Shown in pieces: positions 36,649 through 45,998 of a stretch of 64,000 bases of DNA. Both the position numbers and the translations under genes were made by a program. Positions within the stretch are counted from its first letter, which is position 1; each line of letters starts with the position of its first letter. The stretch is from Propionivibrio dicarboxylicus (GTDB taxonomy: Bacteria > Pseudomonadota > Gammaproteobacteria > Burkholderiales > Rhodocyclaceae), in NCBI RefSeq assembly GCF_900099695.1, contig NZ_FNCY01000005.1:179183-243182 (forward strand), read 5' to 3'. The notes under the pieces are model-generated. The model saw only the letters and a list, made by a program, of their open reading frames with translations, had not been told where the DNA came from and searched no databases.

Positions 36649-36751
36649 GTATGACTTTGGTAATAGAGGTGGCGACCTTCCGATGGGCCGGTTAGAATGA
36701 GGTGACAGGCCGCCTGTCGATCGGTAGCGCGGTGGACGTTTCGGAGGGCGT

Positions 36752-38350
36752 ATGGCGGGGTATCCCGGCTTGACCTTGTCGGAAGATGGTTCGCGTCTCA
36801 TCGCGAGCGTAGTGCCGGTGGCGGAGCGGCCGGCGCTGGATGCGGATGCCTTGCGGGCGTTGATCCTTGGCGCGGGCTATGCCGATTGGTTTCTCTTGGA
36901 TGCGGCGCTGGTGTCGCTGTTGCTCGCTTGCCAGCAAGGGCGCGAATGCCGTGATCTGGCGATCGGAGAGCGGCGCGATGGGAGCTTCACGCTTGAGGTC
37001 GCGCCCGATGCCACGCATGTCTGGTTGAAGATCGAGCCGGCCTGTGGTGGCAAGCGCATCGATTCGGACGAAGTCTTTATCGCTCTCGGGGCGGCCGGCG
37101 TCACCTTCGGCATCGACGCGCCGGCGATAACCGCGGCATGTGCGGCCAACCTCGCCGGACGCTTCGAGGTGGCCAGGGCGGTCCCCGCCATCGACGGCGA
37201 GGACGGCAGTTTCGAGCTTCTGGTCAGCGATGCGCGCAATCGTTCGCCGCAGGTCAATGACAAGGGACTGATCGATTTTCGCGACCTCGGCGATATTCCA
37301 ACCGTGACGGCCGACCAGCCGCTGATGCGACGGCGTCCGCCGACGCGCGGCAAGCCGGGTTGCAACGTGCGCGGCGGCGCCATTCTGGCGCGCGACGGTG
37401 CCAGCGTCGCTTTCGCCGATCATCTCGAAGGCGCTTATGTCGATCCCGCCGATCCCGATCTTCTGCGCGCCACCTACAGCGGCCAGCCGGTCTGCGGTGA
37501 AAAAGGCGTCAGCGTCGAGAACGTGCTGCGTGTGCGCAACGTCAACATGGCGACCGGCAACATCGGCTTCGACGGCACGGTCGTCGTCGAGGGCGAAGTG
37601 CTGCCGGGGATGAAGGTTAACGCGACCGGCGACATCATTGTCGCATCGGTCGTCGACGGCGCCATGCTCAATGCCGGCGGCGACATTAGCATCGGCGGCG
37701 GCGCCATTGCCAAGGCCAACATCCGGGCCGGCGGTGCCGTGACGGTACGCTTTGTCGAGAGCGCCGAGATCTATGCCGGCACGACGCTGGCGGTCGAGGA
37801 TTCGGCGTTGCAGGCCGATCTGCAGGCCAACAACCAGATCCTCGTCGGTGTCAAGAATCCGCGCGGCAAGCTGTCCGGCGGATCGGCGCGGGCGATGCTG
37901 TTGATCCAGGCGCCGGTACTCGGCGCCGCGACCGGTGGCGTGACGCAGCTCGTGCTCGGCGTCAATCCGGTGCTCGATGCGGAGTACAAGGCGCTGCTTC
38001 AGTCGATCGAGACGCGCAAGGAAGAGGAAGACAAACTCGACAAGCTGGCCAAACACCTCGTCAAGCAGGGCGACAAGAGCGGCATGCTCGAACGGGTCAA
38101 TGCCTCGCGCCAGTCGGTGATCCAGGCCTGGGGTAAGCTGTTGCCGGAGCGCGAGGCGCTCGAGAAACAACTCGCGCAGATTGCCGACGCGCAGGTTCAG
38201 ATCGGCGTCGAAGTGGCCGGCGCGGTCGATCTCGGTTTCGGCAAGAAGCAGTTGCGTCTACGCCGCAGTCTGCCGGCCGGGACGGTGTCGCTGCAGGGCG
38301 ACCAGTTCATCTTCACCGATCCGGGCGGGACGGAAACGCCGCTCGTTTGA
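36752..38350 (+). CDS. FapA/DUF342-family protein
   Basis: A 532-residue cytoplasmic protein. After a ~180-residue N-terminal domain comes a glycine-rich beta-helix region (about residues 200-370) with repeats such as GDIIVASVVDGAMLNAGGDISIGGGAIAKANI. A charged coiled coil follows at about 415-475 (ETRKEEEDKLDKLAKHL). A short beta C-terminus ends the protein. This is the DUF342/FapA architecture (flagellar assembly/polarity-associated in Vibrio and others). GGAGG (36741-36745) precedes the ATG. A chemoreceptor lies ~5 kb away, but no flagellar genes are in the window. Confidence 0.85.
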   Translation: MAGYPGLTLSEDGSRLIASVVPVAERPALDADALRALILGAGYADWFLLDAALVSLLLACQQGRECRDLAIGERRDGSFTLEVAPDATHVWLKIEPACGGKRIDSDEVFIALGAAGVTFGIDAPAITAACAANLAGRFEVARAVPAIDGEDGSFELLVSDARNRSPQVNDKGLIDFRDLGDIPTVTADQPLMRRRPPTRGKPGCNVRGGAILARDGASVAFADHLEGAYVDPADPDLLRATYSGQPVCGEKGVSVENVLRVRNVNMATGNIGFDGTVVVEGEVLPGMKVNATGDIIVASVVDGAMLNAGGDISIGGGAIAKANIRAGGAVTVRFVESAEIYAGTTLAVEDSALQADLQANNQILVGVKNPRGKLSGGSARAMLLIQAPVLGAATGGVTQLVLGVNPVLDAEYKALLQSIETRKEEEDKLDKLAKHLVKQGDKSGMLERVNASRQSVIQAWGKLLPEREALEKQLAQIADAQVQIGVEVAGAVDLGFGKKQLRLRRSLPAGTVSLQGDQFIFTDPGGTETPLV

Positions 38351-38375
38351 GGCAGTGCGCCGGGTTGGGGTCCTG

Positions 38376-38425
38376 TAGCCTGTTTCGATAGGGATCGTGT
38401 GGCTCGCGAGCCCTGCCGAAATAGG
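38376..38425. repeat. Intergenic inverted-repeat element, short form
   Basis: The first ~25 bases match the left end of the 1165-1342 element (AGCCT-TTTCG-TAGGGATCGTGT) with a few changes. The last 25 (GGCTCGCGAGCCCTGCCGAAATAGG) match its right end exactly. The ~128-bp core is absent and the two ends are joined directly. It fills the gap between the convergent fapA-like and hpnE genes and could form a transcription-terminating hairpin there. Confidence 0.75.
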
Positions 38426-38426
38426 A

Positions 38427-39755
38427 TCAGCCGGATGCCAGGATACCGCGCGCGGCAGCGATGCCGCTGCGCACCGCGCCTTCGAGCGTGCCGGGGTAAT
38501 CGGCATAGACGTAGTCGCCGGCGAGCCACAGGCCGGGCAGCGCCGTCTGCGGCGTCGGTCGTGGCAGGCCCGGGCGGCACGAGAAAGTGGCGCGGCGTTC
38601 GCGCAACACGCGATGCCAGCGCGGCGACGGCAGATCGTGTCCAAGGGCCGCTTCGAGTTCGCCGTGCAGTGCTCGGCAGAGTTCATCGTCATCGAGGCGG
38701 TCCCACGCCCCTTCGGCGCTGAGGACGAAACTGACGAGTCCGCGCGGGCCGCCGAGCGTGCCGCGGTCGAAGGCCCACTGGCCGAGGCGCTCGTGTCTGC
38801 TGCTTTCGAGGCCGAGCATCGGCTCGGGCAGCGTGATGTCGTCGGGATAGCCGAGGTAGGCGCAGCCGATCGGTTCGTGCGCATACGCCGAAAGCATGGC
38901 GGCGGTCGCCGCCGTTTCCGCCTGTCCGGCGAGCAGTTGCGCGGCATGGCGCGGCGCCGTGGCGATCACGATGTGCGCGAACGGCTCGCCGTCGATGGCC
39001 AGCGGCGGCTCGATCGCGCGCACGCGTGTGCCGAGGCGGATCTCGGCGCCTCGGGCGTTGAGGCAGCGGGCGGCGGCGTCGGGAAACACCTGGCCGAGGT
39101 CGGTCGTCGGCAGCAGCAAGTCGGTCGCCTCGGCGCTGCCGCCGAGACTGTCGCGCAGGACATTGGCAAAGACCTGCGCCGAGGCGATCTCCGGCGCCGT
39201 GTTGAGCGCGGCCAGGCACAACGGTTCCCACATCAGCCGGCGCAGGACGCCGCGCTGGCCGTGTCGGTCGAGCAGTTCAGCAACGCTGATGTCCTGATCG
39301 AGGCGGTAGGCGCGGGCCTCCAGCACACGCATGAAACGCACGGCGGCGAGCTTCTCGCCCAGGCCGCAGCCGCGCGCGCCGGCGAGGCCCAGAGCGAGGT
39401 GCCAGGGTGCCGGCAGGCGCGGCAGGCGCAGCCGGAAACCGTCGCGTGGCTGTGTCAGCGACAGCGGCAATCGGCGCAGGCAGGTTTCGGGCGCGGCGCC
39501 GACGGTGCGCATCAGGCGCAGCGTCTCGCGGTAGGCGCCGAGCAGGATATGCTGACCGTTGTCGAGCGGCAGGTCGTTGATGACGACCCGGCGAGCGCGG
39601 CCGCCGAGCTGACGCGCCGATTCGAACAGCGTCACGCCAGCGCCGGCGGTGGCGAGTTCGATGGCGGCGGCAAGACCGGCCCAGCCGCCGCCGACGACGG
39701 CGATGCGCGCGGTGCCGGTCGTCGTGGAGGGGGGCGGAGTCAGCGGCTGCGCCAT
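38427..39755 (-). CDS. hpnE: Squalene-forming FAD desaturase HpnE
   Basis: A 442-residue flavoprotein of the phytoene-desaturase/amine-oxidase family. The dinucleotide-binding loop IAVVGGGWAGLAAAIELA lies at residues 18-35 and the GGRARR motif follows at about 52. The C-terminal FAD motif is LPGLWLAGDYVYADYPGTLEGAVRSGIAAA. With HpnC and HpnD it makes squalene for hopanoids: HpnE reduces hydroxysqualene. It overlaps hpnD by 16 bp in the order hpnC-hpnD-hpnE. No squalene-hopene cyclase is in the window. Confidence 0.93.
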   Translation of the reverse strand: MAQPLTPPPSTTTGTARIAVVGGGWAGLAAAIELATAGAGVTLFESARQLGGRARRVVINDLPLDNGQHILLGAYRETLRLMRTVGAAPETCLRRLPLSLTQPRDGFRLRLPRLPAPWHLALGLAGARGCGLGEKLAAVRFMRVLEARAYRLDQDISVAELLDRHGQRGVLRRLMWEPLCLAALNTAPEIASAQVFANVLRDSLGGSAEATDLLLPTTDLGQVFPDAAARCLNARGAEIRLGTRVRAIEPPLAIDGEPFAHIVIATAPRHAAQLLAGQAETAATAAMLSAYAHEPIGCAYLGYPDDITLPEPMLGLESSRHERLGQWAFDRGTLGGPRGLVSFVLSAEGAWDRLDDDELCRALHGELEAALGHDLPSPRWHRVLRERRATFSCRPGLPRPTPQTALPGLWLAGDYVYADYPGTLEGAVRSGIAAARGILASG

Positions 39756-40573
39756 GTGCGCCAGGCGATCCAGAGTTTGCGCAGCGGTGACAGCGAGGTG
39801 CGCTCGCTCAGCACGCGTTCGCCATCGCGCTTGATTTCGTCGAGCGTGGCCCGATAGATTTCCGCCATGATGAGGCCCGGGCGTTGCGCCTGGCGGTCCT
39901 CCTCGGGCAGCTGGCGCAGCGCCTCCGCGTAATAGGATTCGGCGCGCTCGATCTGGAAGGTGATCAGCTGGCGGAAGGCCTCGCTGCGCCGCCCGTCGAG
40001 GAGGTCGGCCTCGCTCACGCCGAAGCGCTCGAGTTCGTCCTGCGGCAGGTAGATGCGGCCGCGGCGCGCGTCCTCGCCGACGTCGCGGATGATGTTGGTC
40101 AGTTGCAGTGCGATGCCAAGGTCATGGGCGTAGCGCAGCGTGCGACGGTTTTCGTAGCCGAAGATTTCGGCGGCGAGCAGGCCGACGACACTGGCGACGC
40201 GGTAGCAGTAGAGCGAGAGCGACTTGAAATCGGGGTAGCGCGTCTGCTGCAGATCCATTTCCATGCCGTCGATGATTTCGAGCAGCAGTTCCTGCGGCAG
40301 CGAAAAATGCGGCAGGACCGCTTGCAGCGCCTGTGTCACCGGGTGTTGCGGCTGGCCGGCGTAGAGGCGGTCGAGCTCGTCGCGCCAGTCGGCGAGTTGG
40401 GCGGCGGCGAGTGCCGCGTCGGGCGTTTCATCAACGACATCGTCCACTTCGCGGCAGAAGGCGTAGAGCGCCGTGATCGCGCGTCGCCGCTCGGGCGTCA
40501 GGAAGCGGAAGCTGGCGTAGAAACTGGAGCCGCTGGCGGCGGCTTTTTGCTGGCAGTAATCGTCGGGCGTCAT
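39740..40573 (-). CDS. hpnD: Presqualene diphosphate synthase HpnD
   Basis: A 277-residue trans-prenyltransferase of the squalene/phytoene synthase family. The first Asp-rich motif is DDVVDE (about 43-48). The second is NIIRDVGEDARRGRIYLP (about 155-172). It condenses two farnesyl diphosphates to presqualene diphosphate. The ATG at 40573 is chosen: AAGGA sits six bases upstream, while a second ATG at 40579 directly abuts it. It lies between hpnC (29 bp upstream) and hpnE (overlapping). Confidence 0.93.
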   Translation of the reverse strand: MTPDDYCQQKAAASGSSFYASFRFLTPERRRAITALYAFCREVDDVVDETPDAALAAAQLADWRDELDRLYAGQPQHPVTQALQAVLPHFSLPQELLLEIIDGMEMDLQQTRYPDFKSLSLYCYRVASVVGLLAAEIFGYENRRTLRYAHDLGIALQLTNIIRDVGEDARRGRIYLPQDELERFGVSEADLLDGRRSEAFRQLITFQIERAESYYAEALRQLPEEDRQAQRPGLIMAEIYRATLDEIKRDGERVLSERTSLSPLRKLWIAWRTWRSR

Positions 40574-40602
40574 GGTCATTCCTTGCTTCACGGGGCGGCG
40601 CC

Positions 40603-41412
40603 TCAGAGGGCGAGGCTGCGCAGGGCCATGAGCGCCCAGTCCCAGGCCCCGAGTTTCGGGCGGTGGCGGAAGACGTCGCCGCGCGTCTGGCCGATGCGTT
40701 CGAGGATGCGCAGTCCGCCCTGTGCCGTCAGGCGAATTTCCCAGCCCATGCGGCCAGGGAGTTGGCGCACCAGCGGCAGGCCTTCGAGCATCAGGGCACG
40801 GGTACGGGCGAGTTCCAAGTCGATGAGCTCGGCCCAGTGCGGCGTCCAGCGAGCAGCGTCGATCTGGGCTTCGTCGATGCCGAAACGGGCGAGGTCGTCT
40901 TGCGGGAGATAGATGCGCTGCTTGTCCCAGTCGATGGCGATGTCCTGCCAGAAGTTGGCGAGCTGCAGCGCCGTGCAGATGCAGTCGGAGCGGTGCAGGT
41001 TGTCGGCATCGGCGCGGTCGACGAGATACAGCAGCAGGCGGCCGACCGGGTTGGCCGAGCGGCGGCAGTAGTCGAGCAGTTCGGGATAGTCGGCGTAGCG
41101 TTTCTTGACGACGTCCTGGGCGAAGGCATCGAGCAGGTCGCGGAAGGGGGTCAGTGGCAGCTTCCAGGCGGCGATGACGCCGGCGAGATCGCGGAAGATC
41201 GGTGAATCGCCGGGGGTGCCGCGCTCGATTGCGTCGAGTTCCGCCTGGTAGACGGCCAGCGCCTGCAGGCGGGTATCGGCGTCGGCATCGCCTTCGTCGG
41301 CGATGTCGTCGGCACTGCGGGCGAAGCGATAGATCGCTTCGATCGGCTGGCGGAGCGTCTTGGGCAGGAGCAGCGAAGCAACCGGGAAATTTTCGTAGTG
41401 GTCGACGGGCAT
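40603..41412 (-). CDS. hpnC: Hydroxysqualene synthase HpnC
   Basis: A 269-residue squalene/phytoene synthase-family enzyme that converts presqualene diphosphate to hydroxysqualene. The start MPVDHYENFPVASLLLP is characteristic of HpnC. The Asp-rich region is SADDIADEGD (about 33-42) and the second is NFWQDIAIDWDKQRIYLP (about 155-172). The frame remains open upstream across the tRNA-Leu gene, but that extension is not protein-like. It is the first gene of the hpnCDE operon, divergent from tRNA-Leu. Confidence 0.93.
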   Translation of the reverse strand: MPVDHYENFPVASLLLPKTLRQPIEAIYRFARSADDIADEGDADADTRLQALAVYQAELDAIERGTPGDSPIFRDLAGVIAAWKLPLTPFRDLLDAFAQDVVKKRYADYPELLDYCRRSANPVGRLLLYLVDRADADNLHRSDCICTALQLANFWQDIAIDWDKQRIYLPQDDLARFGIDEAQIDAARWTPHWAELIDLELARTRALMLEGLPLVRQLPGRMGWEIRLTAQGGLRILERIGQTRGDVFRHRPKLGAWDWALMALRSLAL

Positions 41413-41521
41413 GGTGAAACCGGCGTGCGTGATGGCCGGGACGGCTGGCGGCAAAGCCGCGCGCTGCGGTCGCGGCGGGCTGACAGTATAGAGGGTTCTC
41501 GGGTAGAATGCGCGGCCGGAC

Positions 41522-41606
41522 GCGAGAGTGGCGAAATTGGTAGACGCACTGGATTTAGGTTCCAGCGGAGCAATCCGTGGGGGTTCGAGTCCCCCCTTTC
41601 GCACCA
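41522..41606 (+). tRNA. tRNA-Leu (anticodon UAG)
   Basis: An 85-base tRNA with encoded CCA. The acceptor stem GCGAGAG pairs with CTTTCGC (one G-U). The anticodon stem-loop is CTGGA-TTTAGGT-TCCAG with anticodon TAG, and a class II long variable arm follows. The T-arm contains GGTTCGAGTCC. It reads CUA codons and is closed by a strong terminator. Confidence 0.97.
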
Positions 41607-41621
41607 GGCAGCATTAGCTTC

Positions 41622-41658
41622 AAAAAAACCGGCTGAAATCGGATCAGCCGGTTTTTTT
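41622..41658. terminator. Terminator between tRNA-Leu and the efflux operon
   Basis: ACCGGCTGA (41628-41636) pairs with TCAGCCGGT (41644-41652), flanked by seven A on the left and seven T on the right. It can serve both tRNA-Leu and the convergent emrB-type gene, whose stop is at 41683. Confidence 0.93.
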
Positions 41659-41682
41659 ATGGATCGGCGTCGAATCCGCCGT

Positions 41683-43248
41683 TCAGTGCGCGCCGCCGGC
41701 GTCGGCCGCGGCGCCATGTACCGGTCGCGCCCACCAGACGATCGGGATCAGCAGTAGGAACAGCACGGCGGAGGCCGCGAAGACCTCGTTGGCGCTGAGC
41801 ATGAAGGCCTGTTGATCGACCATGCGGTTGATATAACCGAGACTTTGCTCCGGGCTCATGCCGAGTGCGCCGAGCCCGTTGATCGCCTGCTGCGTCGGGA
41901 AACTCGATCGGGTGATCGATTCGACGAGTTGCGCGTGGTGTTCGGTGGCGTGGTGTTCCCACAGCGTCGTCGCGATCGAGGTGCCGAAGGCGCCGGCGGT
42001 GATGCGGGCGAAGTTGGACAGGCCCGAGGCCGCCGGGATCATCTGCGGGGCGAGACCGGAGAGCGTCAGCGTCACCAGCGGGATGAAGAAGAAGGCCATG
42101 GCGATGCCCTGGACCACCGTCGGGATGAGCAGCGTTTCGACATCGACGCTGGTGTTGAAGCGCGAGCGCAGCCAGAGGACGAGCGCGAAGGTGACGAAGG
42201 CGACCGTCGCGTAGCGGCGCGGGTCGTTGTGCTGGATGGTCTTGCCGACGATCGGCGTGATCAGGATGGCGAGCAGGCCGACCGGCGCCATGATGAAGCC
42301 GGCCCAGGTGGCGGTGTAGCCCATGTGTTGCTGCAGCCACAGCGGCAGCAGGACGACGTTGCCGAAGAAGGCGCCGTAGCCGAGCGAGAGCGCCAGCGTG
42401 CCGACCCAGAAGTTGCGCCGGGCGAAGAGGTGCAGGTCGACGACGGGGTGCGCCTCGTTGAGTTCCCAGATCAGGAAGAAGAGGAAGCCGACCAGCGCGA
42501 TCAGGGCGAGCACGGTGATCTCGGTCGAGGCGAACCAGTCGAGGTCCTTGCCCTTGTCGAGCATGATCTGCAGCGCGCCAACCCAGACGACGAGCGCGGC
42601 GAGGCCGACGCTGTCGATCGGCAGCTTGCGCGTCGGCGTTTCGCGCGAGCGGTAGATGCTCCAGGTGAGCGCCGTCGACACGAGTCCGACCGGGATGTTG
42701 ATGTAGAAGATCCACGGCCAGCTCATGTTGTCGGTGATCCAGCCGCCGAGCAGCGGTCCCATCACCGGGGCCACCAGCGTCGTCATCGACCACAGGGCGA
42801 GGGCGATGCCGGCCTTGGTGCGCGGATAGCTCTGCAGCAGCAGGGCCTGCGACAGCGGGATCATCGGTCCGGCGACGAGGCCCTGCAGGATGCGGAAGAA
42901 GATCAGCAGGCCGAGGCTCGGCGCCAGGCCGCAGAGGAAGGAGGCGAGGACGAACAGGGCGGTGCTCAGCGTGAACAGCCGCACCATGCCGAAGCGCTGT
43001 GTCAGCCAGCCGGTCAGCGGCACGGCGATGGCGTTCGAAACCGCGAAACTGGTGATCACCCAGGTGCCCTGGTTGGGGCTGACGCCGAAATCGCCGGCGA
43101 TGGCCGGGATCGAGACGTTGGCGATCGACGAGTCGAGCACGTTCATGAAGGTGGCCAGCGACAGCGCCACCGTGCCGAGAATGAGCTGTCCGCCGCTCAG
43201 CGGTTGCGGCTGGGCGGGCGGCGCAGAAGGGGTTGGACGTTCGCTCAC
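41683..43248 (-). CDS. Multidrug efflux MFS transporter, EmrB/QacA (DHA2) family
   Basis: A 521-residue transporter with 14 predicted transmembrane segments. Motifs include the DHA2 motif LDSSIANVSIPAIAGDFG (about 38-55), GWLTQRFGMVRLF (motif A, about 80) and GPLLGGWITDN (motif C, about 165). The NxPxG motif INIPVGL follows near 180. It exports hydrophobic drugs or acids with a proton through the adaptor and outer-membrane channel encoded upstream. It is the last gene of the minus-strand emrR-oprM-emrA-emrB run, 33 bp after emrA. Confidence 0.92.
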   Translation of the reverse strand: MSERPTPSAPPAQPQPLSGGQLILGTVALSLATFMNVLDSSIANVSIPAIAGDFGVSPNQGTWVITSFAVSNAIAVPLTGWLTQRFGMVRLFTLSTALFVLASFLCGLAPSLGLLIFFRILQGLVAGPMIPLSQALLLQSYPRTKAGIALALWSMTTLVAPVMGPLLGGWITDNMSWPWIFYINIPVGLVSTALTWSIYRSRETPTRKLPIDSVGLAALVVWVGALQIMLDKGKDLDWFASTEITVLALIALVGFLFFLIWELNEAHPVVDLHLFARRNFWVGTLALSLGYGAFFGNVVLLPLWLQQHMGYTATWAGFIMAPVGLLAILITPIVGKTIQHNDPRRYATVAFVTFALVLWLRSRFNTSVDVETLLIPTVVQGIAMAFFFIPLVTLTLSGLAPQMIPAASGLSNFARITAGAFGTSIATTLWEHHATEHHAQLVESITRSSFPTQQAINGLGALGMSPEQSLGYINRMVDQQAFMLSANEVFAASAVLFLLLIPIVWWARPVHGAAADAGGAH

Positions 43249-43281
43249 GACGGGATTCCTGTGCTGTCGTCAGTGCGCATC

Positions 43282-44529
43282 TCAGCCGGCCCGCTGCAGC
43301 TTGACCGCGTGGCCGAGGTGCTCGGAAACGATCTTGTTGACGCGGGCGTCGGCCGCCTTGTCGAGATCGTCGAAGACCTGGGTGGTGGCGGCCGGCGCCG
43401 TCTTGCCGGCTTCGGCGACGGAATGGCCGCTCTTGTCATGGACGTCCACGGTGACATTCATCGACAGCCCGACGCGCAGCGGATGCTCGGCCAGTTGCGC
43501 CGGGTCGAGCTGGATGCGGACCGGCACGCGCTGGACGATCTTGATCCAGTTGCCGGTGGCGTTCTGGGCGGGCAGCAGCGAGAAGGCCGCGCCGGTACCG
43601 GCGGCGAGACCGGCGACGGTGCCGCGATACTTGAGGCTTTGGCCGTAGCTGTCGGCGGTCAGTTCGACCGGCTGGCCGATGCGCAGGTCTTCGAGTTGCG
43701 ACTCCTTGAAGTTCGCATCGACCCACAGTTGGTTGAGCGGCACCACGGCCATCAGCGGCGTGCCGCCGGCGACGCGCTGTCCGACCTGGACGCTGCGCTT
43801 GGCGACCATGCCGGCGATCGGTGCGACGATGCCGAGGCGCTGGTTGGCGAGCCAGGCGTCGCGCACCTTGGCGGCAGCGGCGAGCACGCGCGGATGCGTT
43901 TCCGGCGTGGTGTTCTCGGTCAGGCTCTGGTTCTTCGCCAGTTGCTCGCGTGCTTCGGCGAGATTGGCGGCGGCGGCGCTTTCGGCCGACTTGGCGTTGT
44001 CGACGGCCGTCTGCAGGTGCAGCACTTCCTCGCGCGATACCGCGCCGCCGTCGACCAGCGGCTTGCGCCGGGCCAGGTCGTCGGACAGGCGGGCGAGCTC
44101 GGTCTGCGTGCGGGCGAGGTCGGATTTGCGGCTGTCGACGCCGGCGGCGAGCGCGGCGTTGGCGGTGAACAGGCTGCGCACTTCGCGTACCGTCTCGGCC
44201 AATTGCGCCTCAGCCTGGTCGAGCGCGATGCGCGCATCGGCGGGGTCGAGGCGGATCAGGCGCTGGCCGGCCTTCACCATGTCGGTGTCATCGGCTTCGA
44301 CGGCGATGACGGTGCCGCCGATCTGGGGCGTGATCTGGACGATGTTGCCCTGCACATAGGCGTTGTCGGTATCGACCTGGTAGCGCGCCACCAGCAGCCA
44401 GTAGGCGCTATAGGCGGCGATGGCGACGCAGCAGCCGGTCGCCAGCAGAAGCAACTGGCGCTTGCGCTTGATGTCGGCGGACGAAGGGGCGAGCGTGGGG
44501 GCGGAGGTGGGCGTGTTGTCGTTGCTCAT
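43282..44529 (-). CDS. Efflux membrane-fusion protein, EmrA/HlyD family
   Basis: A 415-residue adaptor. The cytoplasmic N-terminus is followed by one transmembrane helix at about 26-46 (LLLLATGCCVAIAAYSAYWLL). The barrel/lipoyl half-motif is YVQGNIVQITPQIGGTVIAVEADDTDMVKAGQ. A long coiled-coil hairpin occupies about 95-215, with the second lipoyl half in GIVAPIAGMVAKRSVQVGQRVAGGTPLM. The C-terminus is rich in Ala/Lys. It bridges the inner-membrane pump and outer-membrane channel. Confidence 0.92.
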   Translation of the reverse strand: MSNDNTPTSAPTLAPSSADIKRKRQLLLLATGCCVAIAAYSAYWLLVARYQVDTDNAYVQGNIVQITPQIGGTVIAVEADDTDMVKAGQRLIRLDPADARIALDQAEAQLAETVREVRSLFTANAALAAGVDSRKSDLARTQTELARLSDDLARRKPLVDGGAVSREEVLHLQTAVDNAKSAESAAAANLAEAREQLAKNQSLTENTTPETHPRVLAAAAKVRDAWLANQRLGIVAPIAGMVAKRSVQVGQRVAGGTPLMAVVPLNQLWVDANFKESQLEDLRIGQPVELTADSYGQSLKYRGTVAGLAAGTGAAFSLLPAQNATGNWIKIVQRVPVRIQLDPAQLAEHPLRVGLSMNVTVDVHDKSGHSVAEAGKTAPAATTQVFDDLDKAADARVNKIVSEHLGHAVKLQRAG

Positions 44530-44561
44530 GGCGATTCTCTGTAGTGATCGGCTCGTCAGCG

Positions 44562-45998
44562 TTACTGGCGGGCAAGGGCGGCGGCGGGGGCGTCGGAAAA
44601 TCCGCCGCCGAGTGCGTGGATCAGGCGGATGCGGGTGTCGAGCCGGCGCGCCTGCAGGTCGATGGCGGCACGTCGCTGATTGATCAGGCCGGCTTCGGCG
44701 TTGAGTACGCTCAGGCGGTCGGCGATGTCGGCGCGGTAACGCTGGTCGGCGAGCCGGAAATTGCGCTCGGCGCTTTGCAGCGTCGCCTGTTGGTGCGCGA
44801 TCTGGTGGTCGAGCGCGGCCAGCGTCGTCAGTTGGTCGGCGACATCGCGCAGGGCTTCGAGCAGCGTGCCGTTATAGGCGGCGACCGCTTCGTCGAGGTT
44901 GGCCGTCGAGACGCGGTAGAGGCTGCGCAGGCGGCCCGCGTCGAAAACCGGCAAACTGAGCGCGAGGCCGATGCCCGACTGGCGGTTGGCGGTGTCCAGC
45001 CACTGGTCGAGACCGATCGCAGAGAAGCCGGTGAAGCCGCGCAGATTGACGTTCGGGTAGAACATCGCCTTGGTCGCGTCGGTCGTGTTCAGTGCCGCTT
45101 CGACCCGTCGGCGGGCGGCGGTGACGTCGGCGCGGTGTGCCAGCAGACCGGCCGGCAGCGTTTCCGGGAGGTCGATGGCGATGTTCTCGGGCAAGGTCGG
45201 GGCCAGACTGTCGATGGCCTCGGGCGTCTTGCCCGCCAGGGCGGCGAGCAGGTGCCGCGCGCTGCCGATCTGTTCCTCGAAGGCGGCGATGTCGCGGGCG
45301 TTTTCCGGGATGGCGCCGGTTGCCGCCTCAAGCGCGATGCCGGTGTCGATGCCGGCGGCGAAGCGGCGCTGGACGAGTTCAGCAAATTCGCTGCGCTGGC
45401 GCTGGCGTTCGCCGGCGAGATCGCGCTGGGCGATCAGGCGAGCGAGGTTGAGGTAGCCGCGGGCAATGTTGGCGGCGAGCAGGTGGCGGGCCGCCTGCCG
45501 GTCGGCCGCCGCCGCGGCGGCTTCACCGAGCGCGGCGCGGAGCGTCGCGCGGTTCTTGCCGAAGAAATCGATTTCCCATTGGCCGAGCAGCTGCAGTTCG
45601 TTGATGCTGCGCGTCGTGCCGGCGTAGGGCGGCGGGATCATGCCGTGCTCGCTGAAGCGTTCGCGCGTGTTCGAGGTCGAGGCGCCGAGGCTCGGCCAGA
45701 GCGCGCTCTCGGCGTTGCCGGCGAGCGCTTCGGCGCGCCGCACGCGGGCCGAGGCGGCCTGCAGGCCGGGATTGTCGGCCAGCGCCGTGTCGATCAGCGC
45801 GGCCAGTTGCGGGTCGTTCAGGCGGTGCCACCAGCCTTCTTCGGGCCAGGCGTCGAAGCCGCGCGTGGCGTTGGCGACGAGCTCGTCGAGTTGGCGGACT
45901 TCCGGCACGATCCCGGCATAGTTGGCGCAGCCGCCGAGGGCCAGCAGGGCAGCCAGCAGGACAGCCAGGGCGGGCGGACGATAGGCGGTGGGTCTCAT
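44562..45998 (-). CDS. Outer-membrane efflux channel lipoprotein (NodT/OprM family)
   Basis: A 478-residue TolC-like factor. The signal peptide ends in the lipobox LGGC with lipidated Cys24. Two outer-membrane efflux domains follow, about residues 60-260 and 280-465. It forms trimers spanning the outer membrane. The ATG at 45998 overlaps the end of the MarR-type gene by 4 bp (ATGA). The frame stays open upstream through that gene but is not homologous there. Confidence 0.9.
   Translation of the reverse strand: MRPTAYRPPALAVLLAALLALGGCANYAGIVPEVRQLDELVANATRGFDAWPEEGWWHRLNDPQLAALIDTALADNPGLQAASARVRRAEALAGNAESALWPSLGASTSNTRERFSEHGMIPPPYAGTTRSINELQLLGQWEIDFFGKNRATLRAALGEAAAAAADRQAARHLLAANIARGYLNLARLIAQRDLAGERQRQRSEFAELVQRRFAAGIDTGIALEAATGAIPENARDIAAFEEQIGSARHLLAALAGKTPEAIDSLAPTLPENIAIDLPETLPAGLLAHRADVTAARRRVEAALNTTDATKAMFYPNVNLRGFTGFSAIGLDQWLDTANRQSGIGLALSLPVFDAGRLRSLYRVSTANLDEAVAAYNGTLLEALRDVADQLTTLAALDHQIAHQQATLQSAERNFRLADQRYRADIADRLSVLNAEAGLINQRRAAIDLQARRLDTRIRLIHALGGGFSDAPAAALARQ

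Noticed and set aside
41812..44544. 910-codon plus-strand frame opposite emrB and emrA
   Set aside because: It runs across two well-supported minus-strand genes and their gap, with Arg/Asp-rich repetitive composition. It is an artefact of GC-rich codon use.
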